A stretch of DNA of 64,000 nt, from assembly GCA_035222895.1 (NCBI GenBank), contig JAVYIG010000095.1, positions 186,001-250,000 of the forward strand. Reading direction: 5' to 3'. Both the position numbers and the translations under genes were made by a program. Under the pieces are notes generated by a model. That model saw only the letters and a program-made list of their open reading frames with translations. It was not told the origin of the DNA and did no database searches. Of the stretch, positions 59,173 through 64,000 are shown piece by piece (within the stretch, counting starts at the first letter, position 1; every line of letters starts with the position of its first letter). The DNA comes from Strongylocentrotus droebachiensis. Taxonomy: Eukaryota > Echinodermata > Echinoidea > Camarodonta > Strongylocentrotidae.

Positions 59173-59174
59173 TT

Positions 59175-60055
59175 CAACTTCTTACACGCTTATTTTGAAT
59201 ATGAAAAATACACATGGAAGTACATGATACCCGATGTAATAATTCATTATTATAGTCTCTGGGTCAATTGCCTCTTCCCTGTAAATGTTTCAAAAAAATT
59301 GCTTATTTTAATCTAAAATTTGAGATCATTGGACAATGAAACTGAAATTGAATTGGTAATGAAAATGAAAAATAAAATTGAAAAAGAAAATACTTTTCTT
59401 CTCTATGTCATTAGCAAAGACGTACTTTCAAGATCTATCTTCTTTAATACATTCATCACTCATTTGTTTATCTTCCTGCCTATCCTTCATTTTATTTTTT
59501 ATTTCCCTCCGCTTTGATCGCTGTTTTTCATCGCCTTCTTATTGTCACAGTTAATAAAATAACCAAATCATAGCAGTGTCTTGTGTTTAAAACTACACTG
59601 AAGGACATTTCTTGAAGAACAATTACACAAATTATTGTTCATTGTATAGTATGTTTTACAGATAATAAAAAATATGAATGAAAGAAAGAAATTTAGAAAG
59701 TAAGAGAGAAAGAAATAGAGAGAGAGAGAGAGAGAGAGAACAACACAAATGAGAGACAGTATGAAATATAGAGAGATGACGACATGACACTTTGATTCGG
59801 TCTGGAAAGTTCATTGGCATTATCTGCAGTGAGGTGATTGATTTCTTGTCGACAAATTGAAAACGCGTGCAAAGTCTGAGAGGCTTTGTCATCGCAACAT
59901 GGGACATTGATGGAAGGGATGGTATTCGTGCTTCAGAGCCAGTTCAGGCTTCGTCTCCTCTCAATGTTGCGATTAATGAAAATGATAAAGATGGAAAGGA
60001 GTGTTACAAAAAAGATGGAAAATAAAGCAAAAATAAAGCTTATGGAGACAAAAAA
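59175..60055. other. Intergenic, includes (GA)n
   Basis: AT-rich, with (GA)n at 59715-59738 and short tandem GAAATTGA/AAATGAAA stretches at 59335-59390. No gene recognised. Confidence 0.5.
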
Positions 60056-60059
60056 TGAG

Positions 60060-60720
60060 AGAGGGGGATAACAAAAAATATGGCGCGTTCATTATTGAGA
60101 CGGTGGATCTTGTTTGAAGGCTTGAGGGGTCCAGCGTCCAAAAGGAGAGGGGTAAAATCGGTCGCTTTTAATGGGCGATGCGCCTAGCTTGAGGGGTGAG
60201 CCCAGGCCTAAATATTGGGGCTGCGGCTCAGGAGTAGCAGTGTCATCGATTAAAAATGTTCTTCACCTTTTTCTCTCTCTTTCTTTCACGTCTCTGTCTG
60301 TTCCTCTCTGTCTCTCCCTTAGTATTTTCCTGTCGTTTCTCTCTGCGTCTCTCCTACTCTATCTTCGTCCCCATCTCTCCTCCTTTTTCTCGCTCTAACT
60401 GTCAAACAGATGTAATTAGCGCGTAGCTAGGGGATATTAATAGAGACAGACAAGGCCTGCTTCAGGGGATGACAAGGGTGAAAGAGAAGGGAAGGAGAAA
60501 AAAGTACGGGCGATTTTAATCAGGCCGCGAGCGGAGCGACCCCAAAACTCATGCCTGGGCCTTCCCGATGATTAGACGCCTCGCGTTCGTTGGATTTCTG
60601 CCTCTGTCTCTGCCTGTCTCTCTCCCTCTCCATCTTCAGAAATCGAAGAGTTTATTAACGGGGTTTTTCGCGCGAGCTGACTTCGCGGCGATTAAAATTA
60701 TTGATGTCGACATATACACA
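60060..60720. other. Low-repeat, GC-richer island with homeodomain-type sites
   Basis: The segment is mostly free of microsatellites apart from CT stretches at 60270-60400 and 60600-60640. It contains taattagcgcg (60414-60424), gattaaaattattg (60690-60703) and gtcgctttt. This texture is typical of conserved cis-regulatory DNA, but no alignment was possible. Confidence 0.3.
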
Positions 60721-60724
60721 AGGG

Positions 60725-61206
60725 ATACCTAGAGGCTTTCTTCCTATTTTCCTCTTTTGGTTTCTTTACTCTGCCTCCTTTACCCCTTCTTTCTCCCCCC
60801 CTCTCTCTCTCTTTCTATCTCCCACACTCTTTCGCTCTTTATTTATTTTTTAAATATATCTTTTTCGATATTGTTTCATAATTTCATATGATATACAAAA
60901 CAACTTTATTTTTACCTCAAATATTCTTATATTTCTTTGGCATTCTTGTATACGTCGAAGGCATATTATATTTTTTTTCCTGTAAGTCGTTAATCTCTTC
61001 CTTCCACCTTTTTGAGCGCACTCTCTTTCTCTCATCTTCTTTTGTTATCCTTCTTTAATTCATAATTTCTGTCACTTATTTTATGTTTATGTGAAAAAAC
61101 TATTTCCTTTCTTTTACTGTCTGTCTATTTCTCCTCTCTTAACCCCGTTTCCCCCTTCCATCCCTTCTCTCTCTCTCTCTCCCCCCCTCTCTCTTTCTCT
61201 CTCTCT

Positions 61207-61250
<44 letters not shown>

Positions 61251-61290
61251 ACTCTTTATCACTTTCTCTCTTTATTGTCTCCTTCCTCAG
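60725..61290. repeat. CT-rich tracts
   Basis: CT-rich stretches at 60760-60840, 61018-61060 and a longer (CT)n block at 61165-61260. Confidence 0.75.
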
Positions 61291-61299
61291 TCCATAACC

Positions 61300-62600
61300 C
61301 AGTTTATACACATGCCTCTATCCATGCCTTTTCATTTCTCCTATATTCAATCATACATTGCCCTCAAGTGTTGTTTGCATCCCAAATGACGAACTATAAA
61401 GAATGCTTGATTTCTAGCGTGGTTTTCATTATCGCATGAAATTCGTCCACAGGTAGATTTTCATTTTTATCAGAAAATTTCTTCTTTCCCTTTTCTTCTT
61501 CTTCCGTTGTGTGGGACGGGGAAGGTTGAAGTTCTATTGTATGAGAATATCTGTTTTGTGTGAGATTTTCATGTTATTCAGTAAAATATTCATTGACACT
61601 TTCATATTCGTTTATTTATGTAATATGTCAAACATTAAGATCGTTCGATAAATTGTAAATATACAAAAGGCAAGAGGAATAAGTTAAACCTGATTATAAG
61701 GTTAAAAACGGTCTATATACAAGCTCTAACTTGTACATATTTCATAAGGAGCTTATTTTGTAATGCACATTTTTCTAACTTTATGGCTTAAAATAAGCAT
61801 GAATTTTGATAGCATGTTTTGGAAAGCATCAAACTGAAACTAAGGGTTAAAATAGAACATTGTGTAAACGTGTAGTAACATGCGGTGTTTTTAAGATTAG
61901 GATTGTGGTGCTTTGAGGGCGATAGGCTTGTGAATTAAAGCAGTATTGAAGAGGGGAAAAAAGTACATTAAAAAACACTAAGTACTATGTGCAAACGATG
62001 TATCGTCAGTCTACTCTCATTTCGATATTACCTCCATGGTAGCCGTTATCTGTATTTTGTTCTTACATTTTCTAAAATTGTTATTTTCTACCGCCCTCTA
62101 TCTCCCTTTTGAGGGGCGGCGGGCGGCGGCGGCTGAGTGACGCGCGGTCTTGTATAGCGTCGCCGCTGGCGTCCAAATATTATAACGTTTTGAGCATTGT
62201 GTATCGGATTACCTTTTGTTCTCGTCTTGTAATTACATCGCCAATTTGAAGAGTAGAGAGGAAGGGTGACCCACGTCTCCACGCAGCCCCCAAATCTAAA
62301 AGTAATCAAAAATGTTGGAAGAAATTCAATAGTCGTTCACCAAGCTGAGCTCAGAATGTGGGGCAGGGATCATTTTTCATTAATCACTGTTTATTTGATA
62401 CGATTTGGCACAGTTGTGATGGAACAAAACAAGGATCGAAATAACTCTGAATAAAAAAAAAACGAAAAAATAAACACACGATCTTTTTCGTTTTTTCCTC
62501 TTTTTCATATTAGAAAGCGTCTTCTGAACTTTTACAGCATATATTGATGTCGACTGGAAAATGCAAAATATATTGATGAAGCAGCTGAGGGAATTAGAAG
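61300..62600. other. Intergenic, with a short CpG-rich patch
   Basis: AT-rich, except for 62095-62175, which is very G+C/CpG-rich (ggcggcgggcggcggcggc) and likely a small CGG-type repeat. The minus frame 62088-62309 reads through it and is not called. Confidence 0.5.
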
Positions 62601-62608
62601 TAGTAATA

Positions 62609-62615
62609 CAGATAA

Positions 62616-62698
<83 letters not shown>

Positions 62699-62723
62699 AT
62701 AGTAGTAGTATTAGTAGTAGTAT

Positions 62724-62774
<51 letters not shown>

Positions 62775-62797
62775 AAGTAGTAGTAGTACTAGTAGTG

Positions 62798-62864
<67 letters not shown>

Positions 62865-62930
62865 AAGTAGTAGTAGTAATTGTAGTATTAGTATTAGTAG
62901 TAGTAGTAGTTGTTGTTGTAGTAATAGTAG
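62609..62930. repeat. (GTA)n trinucleotide repeat, over 300 bp
   Basis: About 105 triplets of GTA with ATT/GAA/GGT interruptions. All reading frames on both strands are open through it (poly-Thr, poly-Leu and poly-Val frames of 142-218 codons), so none is a gene. Confidence 0.97.
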
Positions 62931-64000
62931 TACCAAACGCAACAGTGAATGTGAGAGTGGAACACACACACACACCCACACCGTACTGACATAACGTGTA
63001 GAGGTTAATAACGGATAGCGTGAATCTTTTGTCCATATAATAATATGTACCTATACATCGATTATGGAATTGAATCTAATTAGCTTGGTTTTAACGGGAC
63101 TCGCCACTTTTGCCTTCTCACTCTCACAAAAGACAGACCGATGTGAAAACGAAATAACAGAGAAGAATAAAAGTGGAACACAAAATCGATTCAAGATTAG
63201 AGAGAGCGCAAACTGTCACTCAAGGTATTTCGATTGCTCCCCTCACAACAAAACGAAAACATAAAAACTATTCCTTTACTTCTCAACTCCGGGCCTATTC
63301 TTAACCATTTCCTCACAACATGCGCAGCACAGCGGAAAATTAGTGTTGCTTTGAATAAATAAAATGCCGCCTTTTATCTGACCTGTTACCTGCGACTGAC
63401 CTGAATGGAGATTTAAACCTCATTTTGTGGGAGAGGTAACAAAAGGGCGGGGCAGAGGATCATGGGAACAAAGGAAGGGAGACGGGAGAGGAAGGAGAGG
63501 TGTCAAAAGCGAAAGGCTTTTGGCTGGCCAACCATTAGGGGGCATATCTTTAAGGTTTCATGACGTATTTATCATGCGGGATAAAGGGGAGGGTGACCAA
63601 ACCGCGATACATGTGTACATTTTCAGTTTTTCGTAAGTTAACTTTGTCTGTTCATTTCTTTCCAGAAATATTTCAAACTGAGATTTATGACAACAAATGT
63701 TATTATAATTTATGAACAAATCATACATGGGTGAAAATCTGATAGTCCTAAAATTACAGACTCCTCCTCAAGCTGAAGAATGACCATAAAATGAAATTGA
63801 GAATGATCCGCATGCGTGGATTTATATCAATGAACTGAATATAAATGTATTAACAAACACATTTCACAAATGGAACAAAAAAAAAATGATTGAGACGATT
63901 TCATCATCCTTCATTTCGTCTCAACATCCTGTCATACATTGTGTGTTTGTTTGTATATTATGTTGGTTTGTCAATTGATTGTAGTAATCATTGATATAGA
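62931..64000. other. Intergenic, no gene recognised
   Basis: AT-rich with a short (CA)n at about 62965-62980. A purine-rich, GC-richer stretch lies at 63428-63530. No supported gene to the window end. Confidence 0.5.

Noticed and set aside
62380-63036. 218-codon poly-Thr, 149-codon poly-Leu and 142-codon poly-Val frames
   Set aside because: All come from the (GTA)n array, which is open in every frame on both strands.
1-64000. A bacterial-type operon, defence system, CRISPR array or virus
   Set aside because: No dense ORF packing, no spacer-repeat array and no recognisable viral or defence protein; the sequence is eukaryotic intergenic DNA.

Overview
The window looks like AT-rich, repeat-laden metazoan nuclear DNA, most likely from a sea urchin or another echinoderm. 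There is no bacterial-style gene packing, and nearly all open frames in six-frame translation are low-complexity or repeat-derived. The echinoid assignment is inference. It rests on the very dense (CT)n/(GA)n, (GT)n, (GGT)n and (GTA)n microsatellites, short inverted-repeat elements with GGGCCCTGTATTACAAAG-type ends, a tRNA-derived SINE, and a CR1/L2-like LINE with a pentanucleotide tail. The species cannot be read from the sequence alone.

The only confidently recognised protein-coding sequence is a terminal exon at 9221-9388 on the plus strand, with a 3' UTR and an AATAAA signal at 9769-9774. Its 55 codons end in a peptide resembling the extreme C terminus of Islet (ISL1/ISL2) LIM-homeodomain transcription factors: a VNFSE start and a late Ser-Leu-Pro-Pro-Thr-Pro-Asp segment. 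No homeodomain or LIM exon is visible upstream, so 1-9220 is read as the 3' part of the last intron. The remaining 54 kb appears to be downstream intergenic DNA, where distal regulatory elements could lie. Four short, weakly supported candidate exons are listed with low confidence (about 31.5, 33.5, 46.0 and 54.2-54.5 kb).

Mobile DNA is the main content. There is a 5'-truncated LINE with an intact reverse-transcriptase frame and YVDD box (about 23.95-25.06 kb). It abuts a perfect 70-bp inverted repeat around a GT-rich core (25061-25566). There is a hAT-like non-autonomous element with 8-bp target duplications (37839-38241) and a TA-flanked element (36522-37064). Two 510-bp copies of one TTAA-bounded element lie in opposite orientation (46213-46722 and 57280-57789). 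A roughly 400-bp foldback element carries a CRE octamer in each arm (56771-57170). Two small GGRCC-type MITEs (16626-16774, 28512-28643), a tRNA-derived SINE (50619-50790) and a second LINE 3' tail (about 49380-49515) complete the set.

Tandem repeats include an exact 24 x 27-bp minisatellite with a 13-unit higher-order duplication (40394-41041), a (GTA)n tract of over 300 bp (62609-62930), and long polypurine/polypyrimidine tracts. I found no rRNA gene, no intact tRNA gene, no CRISPR array and no multi-gene system. The most interesting items are the element structures, two consensus RFX X-boxes, and a few CpG-richer single-copy islands that could be Islet-locus enhancers.
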